Of a DNA stretch of 64,000 nt, positions 37,401 to 43,431 are shown piece by piece. Under the pieces are notes generated by a model that was not told where the DNA came from, did not search any database, and saw nothing but the letters and a program-made list of their open reading frames with translations. A program made the translations under genes and the position numbers. Where the stretch lies: positions 8,567,386-8,631,385 of the forward strand of contig NZ_VFPP01000001.1 in the NCBI RefSeq assembly GCF_006716745.1. Direction: 5' to 3'. How positions within the stretch are numbered: position 1 is the stretch's first letter; every line of letters starts with the position of its first letter. The stretch is from Saccharothrix saharensis (GTDB taxonomy: Bacteria > Actinomycetota > Actinomycetes > Mycobacteriales > Pseudonocardiaceae).

Positions 37401-38819
37401 CTGGACAAGGCAGCCGAGATCCCGCAGGTGCTGGGCGAGGGGTTCTCGGTCACCGGCGAGCTGCTCGGCGTGCGCGCCGAGCAGGAACGCACCCGCCAGG
37501 AGTGGGAGTTCCAGCTGGCCACCGCCACCGGCGACCTGGCGCAGATCGAGCACCAGGTGGTCGCGGCCGAGCAGCAGGTGGCGATCGCACGGCGTGAGGC
37601 GGAAATCCTGGCCCGGGACATCGGCCACAACCAGGCCGTCGCCGCGCTGCTGAAGGACAAGTTCAGCAACGCCGAGCTCTACGGCTGGCTGGCGGCCCGG
37701 TTGTCCGGCCTGTACTTCCAGGCGTACTCGATCGCCTACGACACCGCGCGGGCCGCCGAGCGGGCGCTGCGGTTCGAACGCGGCCTCGACGACGCCGAGG
37801 CCACGTTCATCCGCCCGCTGTACTGGGACAGCCGCCGCGCCGGTCTCCTGGCCGGCGACAGCCTCGGGCTGGACCTGGACCGGCTGGGCCAGGCGCACGC
37901 CGACACCGGCGCCCGCGGCCTGGAGATCACCAAGCAGGTGTCGCTGCTCGAACTGGACCCGGCCGCGGCGCTGAGGCTGGCCGCGACCGGGTCGTGCGAG
38001 TTCACGTTCCCCGAAGAGCTGTTCGACCGCGATTTCCCCGGCCACTTCCGGCGGCAGGTCCGCACCCTGGCCGTCACGTTCGTGGACGGCGGCGGTGCGG
38101 CGGCGCAGCCCAACGCCACGCTGACGCAGGTGAGCCACAAGACGGTGCTGGCGCCCGACCCGAAGGCGGTGCGGCACCTGCTCGACCCCAGGGAGCCGGC
38201 GCCCGCCACCCTGCGCGGCGACTGGCGGGCCGGCCAGCAGATCGCGCTGTCCCAACCGGGGGAGGAGCAGGAGAACAACGGGCTGTTCGAGCTGCGCTAC
38301 GACGACTCCCGCTACCTGCCGTTCGAGGGCACGGGCGCGGTGTCCACGTGGCGGCTGGAGCTGACCGGCCGCCGTCCGGCGGCGCTGAGGGACGTCGTGC
38401 TGACCCTGCGGTACACGGCCGCGCAGGGCGGCGAGGTGTTCGCGAACGCGGTGAAGGGGATGCTCAAGCCCTACCCGGCGGCCCGCTACTTCGACGTCGC
38501 GGCCGAGTTCCCGGACGAGTGGCAGGAGTTCCTCGACGGCGACGGGACCGAGCTGAGGCTCCCGTTCCGCCCGGACATGCTGCCCGGCCTCACCGGCCGC
38601 CGGATCACCGGCATCCACCCGCACTTCCAGACGACCGGCGGGACCGCGCCGCGGCTGGTGCTCAACGGCGACCGCTCGATGGCGCTCACCGAGGGCAGGC
38701 TGCTGCCGACCCCGGACCTGCGCGTCGACGGCAACGGCTGGACCTTCGTGCTCGACGGCGACAAAGAGAGCCTGACCGGGCTCGGCCTGGTGCTGGCCTA
38801 CCAGGCCGCAGTGGTCTGA
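25425..38819 (+). CDS. Giant Tc toxin A-subunit-like protein with two hemopexin-repeat blocks
   Basis: From ATG 25425 the protein is 4,464 residues; GTG 25437 is an equally good start, with GGGGG before it. The N-terminus has the VRP1-like SVYSPAAYLADLL motif of Tc toxin A subunits. Helical repeats follow to about residue 1080, each with a pattern like LVVLGHLDPSGTVL. Residues about 1089-2400 hold roughly 23 hemopexin-type blades (TYLFSGDQYVRYSG, then VDEGYPRAI). At 2406-2985 comes the conserved TcA region (NYRVWEANRKVFLYPENYL). A second block of about 8 blades spans 2999-3380. The C-terminal 1,080 residues have VFDPTEPDRYWRFLPF, NILGISQPVPLF and a long coiled-coil-like region, and end like the TcB-binding domain (ENNGLFELRYDDSRYLPFEG). 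Known TcA proteins (about 2,500 residues) form pentameric translocation channels. No signal peptide is seen. TcB and TcC are absent nearby. Confidence 0.85.
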   Translation: MGAAVRRDQSLPTYEQLFGALDFRAVDEGRSVYSPAAYLADLLALIDDNFDGEPLTGADRRPDLVGIPLDGEHAYTELPYLDVVNRVLAAVLGPDAHRELKRLRFPFALPFDLDREKVRRYLHHFRVGPVELYELFAHQPDRDVVAREFLGLSASDVSLVTTVVTDPDDLLENFYGVDGSFADLQDVLTFVRATRLTAVELDALVHLGPGAFVHQGGPCATLDVAGRKLVWGDGSSPVPPEWFERVGRFVRLARRTGLSLPETDVVLRRCCDNRIDLAALRALAVVVHLRRALDLPVDVVTSLANVIDDDLFERVFNEPFAAERTVIAGPATPLPDGVRVLRVSGDVLAPRNKDYRVRVSRAVGLSEADLATVVLRVRERNPGTGASSGPFDHDDVGLDELSLLHRVGLLTRALDLTATELFDVLDAVGNDPSSTHIGAFGGLLDVGPRTSDPYRMLQAADVGSGLCLAQMLLGTVRWMQALGMDGAELAAVLAGTAPGEVDAEWDAVRDRLHEKLDEVALTPELFVTERFGARAAQVLHDVLTQSDGVVARDPRVLRLDPALVEAAAYDAVTDLSAITEEDFRGLGLAAGLAGKIFTNLVLTGVLDSSGVLVADGFPATAARLDTAADFSAVRGRLFALIAGCCETDPAAFYPSDLATLGGLTEARRAELYDNLVVLGHLDPSGTVLTPEFFRAPENVTAFAVTVPLDAVTPQVFDLLHELVERARTEPVEFDPEIFADIALTERQRGDVLESLRFNGYLDAEDHYVDPAGLARLSLDEFGLAVTFHPHRAAVLRAVQGQLAAARAAVLTVDAERFGEIADHAAARAAAEALAGTYLEENRVPGELRAFFADPGNVVSLAGSPWERLFSDGDLATITSRIATTLTEQRPYRFDLDALGELGFDADETDRLVAILVARGDLRDDLSVPADRLAWFATPSNALGFALPDLEDYAADIFYLLHTAARELASGVAEVTTALAARADLQRDALLEVLTDATGLPAAAVEAVCAGVCGSLADCFDTLLTPGSAARRAYDRTRRFALLVTRLGLDAPAVAVAFHDQDLARKFPEPLVLPAGVDRIDALLDSADGNRYLFHDTACWTYPGGSDVPAGASRPLAELSPRFAGLTGVDAAFTDAGGTEWIIGHDAAGSHAFTRAPGAGHWDRGTQVWGTVRNTLGEEPAGIDCAFVDSEGRTYLFRGDQYVRYSGTDHTYVDEGYPRAIGDWWEGEGRHTPLPERFRSSVDAAFQDRDGTTHLFAADRCVAVGDVLGERPTAEVWGRVRNALADTGRIDAAYAEASSVVLFSGDQVVRYSDCVENDGVGVDEGFPRRVESHLPGVPVGFDGALDAAFADPSGVVHLFKDGRTVAVEPGKGGVATPTAQRWGVLGPVLAGGVVDSAFVGLDGMTYLFSGEKYLRYSGADYSVVDPGHPRAIAPDWGGLRRVGASFVLDGATHLFGAGGLLFGLPPEHEPDLAAGVVSRALRDVLQEHGITVAADTRVTGTAPEWRLSAERGVGLVLRRGTGRIEVHADPRHDVQYHVRYSTRAYAVPDAGYPRPLAENWWNLPDDGFGAVDAVFTGQDDRTYLFSGDRYVVFDNKRRWWSEPRPLDDRWDSLPFDRVDAAFVGKDGRTYVFSGTHYVRYTGDDYTGLDDRYPAPNTAFWGNVANGIARHGRVDATLVLDSATYLFSGNQYVRYDGADLSTVADGYPRSLDALRHEPRFAALPAPLTGRVEAAFADRRTAYLVVDGRCHAVSDALYRRYADFGDVRCAFIEDGAVLVEGADGWHRHSALEGATVTRTPVRPRVLRTVPAAFRTGLDAVLRGADGNTYLFKGASCFDVRLNREYPLAEDWGRGRNTIAQDNRVDAAFVGRDGCTYVFSGDQFVVYRDSRVVDADIVGEPRPIADHWGGLTSVTLAYVRGALTYVFERPDAEGNQRYLVFSGADYARPDEGYPLSADTTFWDIPADLRPDGFTAPDAVLFEGENMLVLTGDEYLARHEVTGSWSPARPVSRLWPGVEHGWPGVPTAAFTVPTSAGPAPSGQDAATYLFFPGSFTRVAAGTVAPYRPIRDAWGKSRNNFLADGGRVDAAFVDAGGTTFLFSGDQYVRYTGTAYRHADPGYPKPIADHLREEDAFANLPDAFEDAVAARVEAGAGSVVDAVVANRRTAYVFVGGDCHVVSRSLTATYDLAELGLGRVRNTIAERGRVDAALVDGDRTFLFSGDQYVRYSGGDSSYVDEGYPRAIETSLPEELGVRTLPEQLRDGVDAAFRGADGGVHLFAGPHWVDVRRSDARPIAGAWGRVRNAFADNPGVDAAFVARGGELYVFRDGQYARYSGEDRRFVDSGFPRTIRDDWGDLPDVFEERVDVAFVLGGRTYLGRGDWYARYSGDDYRRVDGTRPERFRQRWAAVADYRMDDIRAISRFADLARTHDGLAEFLATGPGTQPDPYARLAGITGWDVEDLRWLVRRRAVLTGTPEDDRVELELLLKLNDVVAVADALGAGAATVHDVWSGLHGRDPSDAATATLLHDLLARRHDPRDWAVLSRQVHDELNVAERDALVPAVLARTGAATSRELFEQLLIDVDMGSRGTTSPIREAIAATQLFLHRYFLDLEEVTPAGGQDREVRDRLRTWWTWMRNYRVWEANRKVFLYPENYLRPELRDHKTPAFEALEGDLLQGDITPASVERAYKRYLDEYTEVSRLAIAGGHVYTAGDQDTRDLVLFGRTRTEPRRYYYRRARFRSADKLTGSWEPWHKVDVQIDADEVHPVHAFNRVFVFWTTVEAVAPATPSTTTLSTRDQGDRQQVTAPPATEQVRIHYSFHNLTGDWVPAQVLAMDTRADGTIYDVRLTVEVAGSHSGDPESIVVGCTYSVITTTPGEGDAPPTLTRSTHGRTSALTPELVEVAPPARALGAGTAADGVLTGVVAATDPLSEVLAPAEIDAVAAADPANRPRVVRFTSPSRSEYGPWFSIDHKGGSFLCRPAVVAPADPVAPLPLSALGLTGWTRVDAAVELPGGTRYFFDNAEHRYLAVTKGDRGDGGTTADRWGRRTTDLTRTGVVDAVLRRRDRDGEHTYVFSGGQYFRYNGVFGTLDPGYPRDIATNTEGFPRWGRIDAAFTDLNDVEWFYSAAGAGRIERAGAIGSPATALFHPLSGLTRFDAAIVDTDRRLTYLFVGDQYVRYSGNHYHAPDENHPRKIAESDDTFPKWPKIGAALRVGDTSWYFDDSTRLCAQVEVEAPGEGRPPRKPKITETTWPSRDLGRGATTGGLATVDSAHVEGGFLYLTSGTRVVRYTLPDKGPVPDVIDEGYPKDLPRPITAVFRRGARRYAFSGDSYARLSSGLTGLTGFAPIEGNWGDLPEEFGEVTGLLDSASDQRLYLFLDGEALAYPTTIAVPRPFERAALPIEVVRLTTSTAAQLNQRLLAGGVAALLAPESQELDELPAFRTDRSDRNTIQVRDDRVVANRLPAGAHLDFQSANGIYYWEIFFHAPVLIAQALNDAQRFADARQWYEHVFDPTEPDRYWRFLPFLAVDLAALADRSRRDMAELTARLTAAGFDEPAGLAAELARVLADLERLTPAFRENRALDDDELAVLARVSSPRLHTLLADAATAARARITPRIREPKRSLWRGVVEAVEQLQERTALVADLQRFYDLVGDRDSLVDAYREDPFDPHAIADLRPVAYRRAVVMAYLDNLLDWGDMLFRQHTGESIDEARMLYTFAWDLLGLRPELPGKLPLTPSRTYRELDDEPGELDLLAELTGGGRLLEGPGSVHAGVADRYFRIPDNSVFTAYWDRVEDRLRKIRQSLNILGISQPVPLFEPPIDPMDLVRSVAAGVGLDQAVAANAAVAVPHYRFEATFRRAQEMADRLRQFGADLLAVLERRDSEELSRLQNRQEGDILEMTRAIKDAQVEAADATLAELRAGRDAANQRIAHYQRLITSGLTPLEQAQIGIMGTAAALHLTSGVLKVAAGIAHAAPQATIGPFSVGTTWGGHHLGNVLDKAAEIPQVLGEGFSVTGELLGVRAEQERTRQEWEFQLATATGDLAQIEHQVVAAEQQVAIARREAEILARDIGHNQAVAALLKDKFSNAELYGWLAARLSGLYFQAYSIAYDTARAAERALRFERGLDDAEATFIRPLYWDSRRAGLLAGDSLGLDLDRLGQAHADTGARGLEITKQVSLLELDPAAALRLAATGSCEFTFPEELFDRDFPGHFRRQVRTLAVTFVDGGGAAAQPNATLTQVSHKTVLAPDPKAVRHLLDPREPAPATLRGDWRAGQQIALSQPGEEQENNGLFELRYDDSRYLPFEGTGAVSTWRLELTGRRPAALRDVVLTLRYTAAQGGEVFANAVKGMLKPYPAARYFDVAAEFPDEWQEFLDGDGTELRLPFRPDMLPGLTGRRITGIHPHFQTTGGTAPRLVLNGDRSMALTEGRLLPTPDLRVDGNGWTFVLDGDKESLTGLGLVLAYQAAVV

Positions 38820-38838
38820 CGGGAGAGGACCGACAGCG

Positions 38839-40305
38839 ATGGAACCCGCGAAGAAGACCAGGACCACCACGACCACGCGCAAGCGGGGCACGGCCAAGAA
38901 GACGCCCGACAAGGGCAAGCGATCGGTCGACGTCGGGCTGGCGAAGCGCAAGCGCAAGGAGAAGGACGTCGCGCCGGTGAACGTCAGCGACGACCTCCGG
39001 ATCGCCCGGGAGTCCTGGACGGGCGACGACCGCGACCGCTGGGCGGAGGAGAGCGGGAAGGCGGACAGGCGCATGCTCAAGGCGCTGCAGGGCGAGGGCG
39101 GCAAGGGCGAAGCCGAGGAGGAGCCGTCCCCGTTCAAGCCGATGCCCCTCGCCGTCCCGGTGTCGGTCGACCCGGAGCAGCGCGGGACGCAGCGCATGGT
39201 GGCCAGTGCGACCGACCTGATGGACATCAAGGCACTCCAGGAGATGCGGCCCGACGTCTACGGCAAGCTCACCGTCAACCAGGTCTGGGCGCTGGTCGCG
39301 GCCGAGCGCAAGGGCGAGCTCCAGCACGAGAAGGACCTGCGCGCGTCGGAGGCCCGGCTGCAGAAGCTCAACGCGGAGTTCAAGACGACCTACGAACCCG
39401 AGGACCTCCCCGCCATCCTCAAGGCGTTGCGGGCGCGCCGGCTGGCGTCCAACTTCTTCTTCTCCGTGCCGCCGGGCCGGAACATCGGCGTGGACAAGGG
39501 CGGGGACACGCTGCTCGACCTCCTCATGGCCGACGACGAGGGGCGGTTCCGCAACGTCTGGGAGACCGGCACGTCCCAGGCGTCGGTCGACCCCGGCCCG
39601 CGCGGTGGCGCGGAAGAGCGGTTCGGGTACGCGGCCGCGTTGAAGCGCACGGCCGGAACCCCGCTCAGCCTCTTCGGCGGCCAGTTCGCCACCGAACCGA
39701 CCCCGGCACCCTTCGACGACGCCGACACGTCCCCGCAAGCGGTGGAGCGGCGCAGGCTGCAGAAGGAGTACCCCAACTACGTCCAGCCCCGCGAGATGCC
39801 CAAGTACGCCGCCGCGGTCGGGCCGTCACAGGTGTACGGGGTCTCCGGCCGGTACGGCTCCTCGGTCATCTACTGGAAGCAGGACATCGACTGGCGCACC
39901 ACCCGGTCCCCGGGCGACAGCTGGAGCAACGACATGCTCCAGTCCGGGATGGCGTTCGTCAGCGCGAACTACCCGGAATCGATCTTCGCCCACACCGACC
40001 CGTACATCGCCCGGGTCGCGGCGGCCGAGGCCACGGGCTTCAAACGCGATCCGGTGCTGGGCGCGAAGGTCGAGGAGCAGGGCGGCCTGGACGTGTACAA
40101 CTACATCGAAGCCCAGATCCACGGCGACCTGTCCTGGCACGACGTCGACGTGATCGTGCTGAACCACGGCAAGTACGGCGGCATCTCGGGCACCATCGAG
40201 GTCACCCTCGCCGATGCCAAGAAGGATGCCGCGAAGCTGATGCGGTTCGCCGAGGAGAACGGCTACGGGTTCACCGTCGAGATCGGCCGGAAATTCCACG
40301 GGTGA
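38839..40305 (+). CDS. Putative cargo/effector protein coupled to the Tc-toxin-like gene
   Basis: This 488-residue protein begins at ATG 38839, 19 bp after the giant gene, with GGGAGAGGAC before it, so the two are probably co-transcribed. Of the first 43 residues 17 are Lys or Arg, in clusters such as RKRGTAKK and AKRKRKEKD that resemble nuclear localisation signals. The middle is hydrophilic and helical (about 45-330). The C-terminal part (about 335-488) looks like a folded domain: GRYGSSVIYWK, DWRTTRSPGDSW (R353, D360) and YIEAQIHGDL (E424). The GDS and EAQ(I/V)HG combination reminds me of DUF3626-like domains, and an Arg-Ser-Glu layout could suggest an ADP-ribosyltransferase, but this is a weak memory-based resemblance. 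It may be a toxin delivered by the upstream protein, or a partner of unknown type. Confidence 0.7.
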   Translation: MEPAKKTRTTTTTRKRGTAKKTPDKGKRSVDVGLAKRKRKEKDVAPVNVSDDLRIARESWTGDDRDRWAEESGKADRRMLKALQGEGGKGEAEEEPSPFKPMPLAVPVSVDPEQRGTQRMVASATDLMDIKALQEMRPDVYGKLTVNQVWALVAAERKGELQHEKDLRASEARLQKLNAEFKTTYEPEDLPAILKALRARRLASNFFFSVPPGRNIGVDKGGDTLLDLLMADDEGRFRNVWETGTSQASVDPGPRGGAEERFGYAAALKRTAGTPLSLFGGQFATEPTPAPFDDADTSPQAVERRRLQKEYPNYVQPREMPKYAAAVGPSQVYGVSGRYGSSVIYWKQDIDWRTTRSPGDSWSNDMLQSGMAFVSANYPESIFAHTDPYIARVAAAEATGFKRDPVLGAKVEEQGGLDVYNYIEAQIHGDLSWHDVDVIVLNHGKYGGISGTIEVTLADAKKDAAKLMRFAEENGYGFTVEIGRKFHG

Positions 40306-40398
40306 CCCGCGCGGGCCGCGCGACGCGGGAGGACTCCCTGAGCCGATCGGGGAGGTGGCCGCGTCGGCGAGGCCGGCGGTGGACCGGGTTCCCGACCC

Positions 40399-41640
40399 TC
40401 AGTCCTCCGGTCCACCGACCGCGGCGGTGAGGTGGTGGTCGAGGGCGCGGGCGAGGTTCGCGGCCTGGTCGGCGTCGTACCAGGCCCGAGGTGTGGCCAG
40501 GTGCAGGCCGAGGGTGTGGTCGACGCGGGTGACGAAGACGGCCGGGACGGGGCCCGGTGCCGGGGCGTAGCCGAAGGTCCCGGACAGCCGGGTGCCCGGC
40601 GGGAGCGTGGAGCGGAAGCGGTGGGTGGCCATGTTGGTGACCATCGCGGTGTACGGGATGGGGGTGGGTGCGTGCAGCAGGTAGCGCAAGGCCACGGCTT
40701 GGCGTTCGGCGTGGTCGGCGTCGCGGGCCGTGGCGAACTGGTGGTCGATGAGGCGACCGAGGGTGGCCGGTGTGTCGTCGGTGCCGACGGTGGTGTTGAC
40801 GGGGATGAACGAGGTGGCGGTGGTGAGGCGGTGGTTCGGGATGGGCGGGGTCATGCGGGGGCGCAGGCCGACGGTGACGCCCAGGGACAGGCGGCGTGAC
40901 CGGTGCGCAGGGGTGAGCCGGGTGTGAATGGCGAGGAGGACGATCCCGCACAGCATCGCGGTCGTCGTGGTGCGGTGCTGTCGGGCGGCGCGGTAGAGCC
41001 GGTGGGCCTGCGTCGTGGTCAGTTCGGTGGTGTGCAGGTGGGCGCCGTGCCGCGGTGACGGGCCGGGTCGACGGCTGGGCAGGTGGGCGGTCCGGTGGGT
41101 GACGATGTCGACGGCTTGGCGGGCGAGCCAGGCGGCGACCTCGAGCGGTGGGTGGCGTCGGGCGAGCAGGTCGTCGGTGGCCGGGTGCACTGCCGGTTCG
41201 GACGGTGGTGTCGGCTCGTGGTCTCCGGTGACGAGCGCGGTGTAGGTCTGCCACAGCAGGGAGGTCACCGACAGGGCGGCGACGCCGTCGCTGATGGCGT
41301 GGTGGAGCGCCAGGACCCACTGGTGGGTGCCGTCGGGCCGACGGGCGAGGGTGGCGCGCAGCAGCGGGTCGCCGGGGGCGAAGGGCCCGTCGAACGGTTC
41401 GGAACCGCTGGTGTGCCGCAGCCGTGGCGGTGGTCGGTCCGGCGCCGGGGTCAGTCGGTGCCGGTGTCCGTCGCGGGTGATGCGGTAGGTGAGCAGGGGG
41501 TACCGGTCGCACAGTCGCTGCACGGCGCGTGCCAGGGCGTCGGTGTCGAGGGGGCCGTGGATGGTGGCGCCGAGCACGATGGGCGTGCCGGTGCGCGCCA
41601 CGAATTCCTCCACGGCGGACAACGGGCGGCTGGGCTGCAT
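40399..41640 (-). CDS. Condensation-domain/PapA-like acyltransferase
   Basis: A 413-residue protein of the chloramphenicol-acetyltransferase fold used by NRPS condensation domains and PapA/PKS-associated acyltransferases. The catalytic motif HHAISDG is at residues 113-119, with the general base at H114. SLGVTVGLRPRM and a later PYTAMVTNMA segment fit the DFGWG-side half, although the DFGWG motif itself is not evident. Stand-alone enzymes of this type esterify an alcohol or amine with an acyl group from a thioester. It starts 21 bp after the terpene synthase stop on the same strand, so the pair probably makes an acylated terpenoid. A short stretch (about 90 bp) separates its stop from the convergent effector gene. 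Confidence 0.8.
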   Translation of the reverse strand: MQPSRPLSAVEEFVARTGTPIVLGATIHGPLDTDALARAVQRLCDRYPLLTYRITRDGHRHRLTPAPDRPPPRLRHTSGSEPFDGPFAPGDPLLRATLARRPDGTHQWVLALHHAISDGVAALSVTSLLWQTYTALVTGDHEPTPPSEPAVHPATDDLLARRHPPLEVAAWLARQAVDIVTHRTAHLPSRRPGPSPRHGAHLHTTELTTTQAHRLYRAARQHRTTTTAMLCGIVLLAIHTRLTPAHRSRRLSLGVTVGLRPRMTPPIPNHRLTTATSFIPVNTTVGTDDTPATLGRLIDHQFATARDADHAERQAVALRYLLHAPTPIPYTAMVTNMATHRFRSTLPPGTRLSGTFGYAPAPGPVPAVFVTRVDHTLGLHLATPRAWYDADQAANLARALDHHLTAAVGGPED

Positions 41641-41661
41641 CAGCGGCGCCTTCCACGGCGG

Positions 41662-42774
41662 TCAGGCCAGGTCGGTGTCCCACCACCAGGCGATGGAGGG
41701 GATCGGTGGCGGCGAGGTGTCGGCGGGTGGGGTGCGGGTGGTGGAGGCGCGGGTGGTGACCGCGCCGGGGTGGCGGCCGTCGGGGTTGCGGTAGCGGTCG
41801 GCGCGCAGGCCCCAGTCGAGGTTTCCGGGTATGAGATTGGTCAGGTGGCCGAGGTAGGCGCGCAGCGGCGCGCTCGCGCGGGGCATCACCTGGTCGCGCA
41901 ACCGGGCGAAGCGGTGGGTGAGCCGGTCGCACAGGTCCACTGACCTGGTGATGGCCTCCCGCGTGGTGAGGTGGTGTTCTCGGCGCAGGATCTCCACGAG
42001 GCCGAGTCCCGGCGGTGGGGTGTTCTCGGTGCGGGCGATCCAGAGTTCTTTGCCGTAGGAGAAGAGGTCGTCGTCGAAGGCGGCGGTGGTGAAGGCGAGC
42101 TCGGTCAGCGCGCGTACGGCGGGTGCGGTCAGGTCCCGCTCGGGGATCTCCTCGCCGGTGATGATCTCGGCCCAGGACAGGGTCGCGGCGCCCGCGGCGG
42201 TGTGCTGGCGCAGGTGGGCGTAGTCGTTCAGCGCCGGGGTGGTGCCCGCGACGCGGTGACCGGTCTCCCACAGCACGGCCAGGAACCAGGCGCGGTGCGC
42301 GTCGACGCAACGCCGTCGTTGGGTCGTGGTCGCCCACCGCCCGGCTCGCCGGGAGAGGTCCCGCACGGGTGCCAGGAGCGCGGCGCCCGCGCCGCCCAGC
42401 GGGGTGTCGGGGAACTCGAGGACCCGCGGGATCTTGGTGGCCAGGTCGGTGACCAGGCCCAGCCGCTCAGCGGGCGGCCCTTCGTCGCAGTAGACGTCGT
42501 CGAAGTGGAACATGATCGTGCACCAGTCCACCGCCAGTTGCAGGCGACCGGCATCCGCGTCGGGCATGATCCGGCCGTAGAAGCCGGGGCAGTCGTTGCC
42601 GCGCATGCGGTCCAGCTGTTGTGGCGACGGCGTCAGGTCGAAGCCGGTGATCCAGTCGGCGGTCCGCCGTGCCAACACCGCTTCCCGGGGGTGCCGGACC
42701 GGTGGGAACGGGCAGTAGCGCGGCGGCAGCTCGACCACCACGGTCTCATCGGGCCACACGTCCGGAGCCCTCAT
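41662..42774 (-). CDS. Class I terpene synthase (bacterial sesquiterpene-cyclase family)
   Basis: The ATG at 42774, with GAGGAGGTGACC in front, gives 370 residues; the frame extends to 42873 but that part belongs to the P450 relic. Metal-binding motif 1 is DDVYCD (D92-D97) in FHFDDVYCDEG. Motif 2 is DDLFSYGKE (D235, S239, E243), where the usual first Asn is Asp. A late WGLRADRY fits the RY pair that binds diphosphate. Such enzymes ionise farnesyl or geranyl diphosphate and cyclise it in the cytoplasm; the product cannot be predicted here. The last 45 residues are Pro/Thr-rich. The gene leads a two-gene unit with the acyltransferase, and a cytochrome P450 remnant ends 3 bases upstream. Confidence 0.88.
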   Translation of the reverse strand: MRAPDVWPDETVVVELPPRYCPFPPVRHPREAVLARRTADWITGFDLTPSPQQLDRMRGNDCPGFYGRIMPDADAGRLQLAVDWCTIMFHFDDVYCDEGPPAERLGLVTDLATKIPRVLEFPDTPLGGAGAALLAPVRDLSRRAGRWATTTQRRRCVDAHRAWFLAVLWETGHRVAGTTPALNDYAHLRQHTAAGAATLSWAEIITGEEIPERDLTAPAVRALTELAFTTAAFDDDLFSYGKELWIARTENTPPPGLGLVEILRREHHLTTREAITRSVDLCDRLTHRFARLRDQVMPRASAPLRAYLGHLTNLIPGNLDWGLRADRYRNPDGRHPGAVTTRASTTRTPPADTSPPPIPSIAWWWDTDLA

Positions 42775-42776
42775 GG

Positions 42777-43170
42777 TCACCTCCTCGACCGTTCGAGCAG
42801 CGGTCGTCGTGGACGCAGGGCGACACGTGTCACCGCCGGGAGCGTCGCGCGGGCGCCACCGGCCGACCACCACCGCGCCGTTCGAGCGTCCCGCGGCACG
42901 TGCGGCTCACCCCGCCGCACCGGTCGGCGAACACGGCGCACGAGCAGCGTCACCGGGTGGAGGCGCATCACCTCCAGCACCGCCCGCCGGGTGACCTCCG
43001 GCCGCCCTGCACCGCCGTCAACCGGTGCACCGGGTCCGGCCGGTTCACCACGTGGATCGGCCGGACCCCGATCTCGATGCGCACGACGTCCCCCGCCGCG
43101 CCCACCACTCGTCAACACGGGCTGCCTCCTCCCGCACCGCGACCCGGCGGGTCGGGGATGTGCCCGAACC
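42777..43170 (-). pseudogene. Internally deleted cytochrome P450 relic
   Basis: One minus-strand frame reads GDVVRIEIGVRPIHVVNRPD, typical of the beta-1 region near the N-terminus of P450s, and closes soon after. A second frame continues with RRAVLEVMRLHPVTLLVRRV, the K-helix ExxR region, and runs to a stop at 42777 through LRPRRPLLERSRR, like a P450 C-terminus. The I helix, the rest of the core and the haem-binding Cys loop are missing, so an ancestral gene of about 400 codons has lost most of its middle. It sits where a tailoring P450 of the terpene unit would be expected. Upstream border approximate. Confidence 0.55.
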
Positions 43171-43431
43171 CGAACCGGAGGCCATCATCGATCCGGTCGG
43201 CGGGACGCCGCAGGTCACGACCACACGTTCAGCCCGGCGACATCCGGGTGACCACCCGGGTCCCAGCGTGACCGGGTCCCGCACGCCGACGTGCCGAGCA
43301 CTCTGGACGGGACGTGGAACGAAGCCGGTTCCCTCCCGCTTTCATCGGCGGGAAAGGACGGTGAAACCGACATCGGGACCCTGGTCACGTCACCAAGAGG
43401 GTGACCCAGCGGAGTGTTCCGGGAGGAAGCA

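Noticed and set aside
36195..39230. A 1,011-codon minus-strand frame across the end of the Tc-like gene
   Set aside because: It crosses the boundary of two real plus-strand genes, has shadow-type composition and no domain.
42775..42873. Longer start for the terpene synthase
   Set aside because: The 33 extra codons overlap the P450 relic and lack a ribosome binding site, while GAGGAGGTGACC sits directly before the ATG at 42774.
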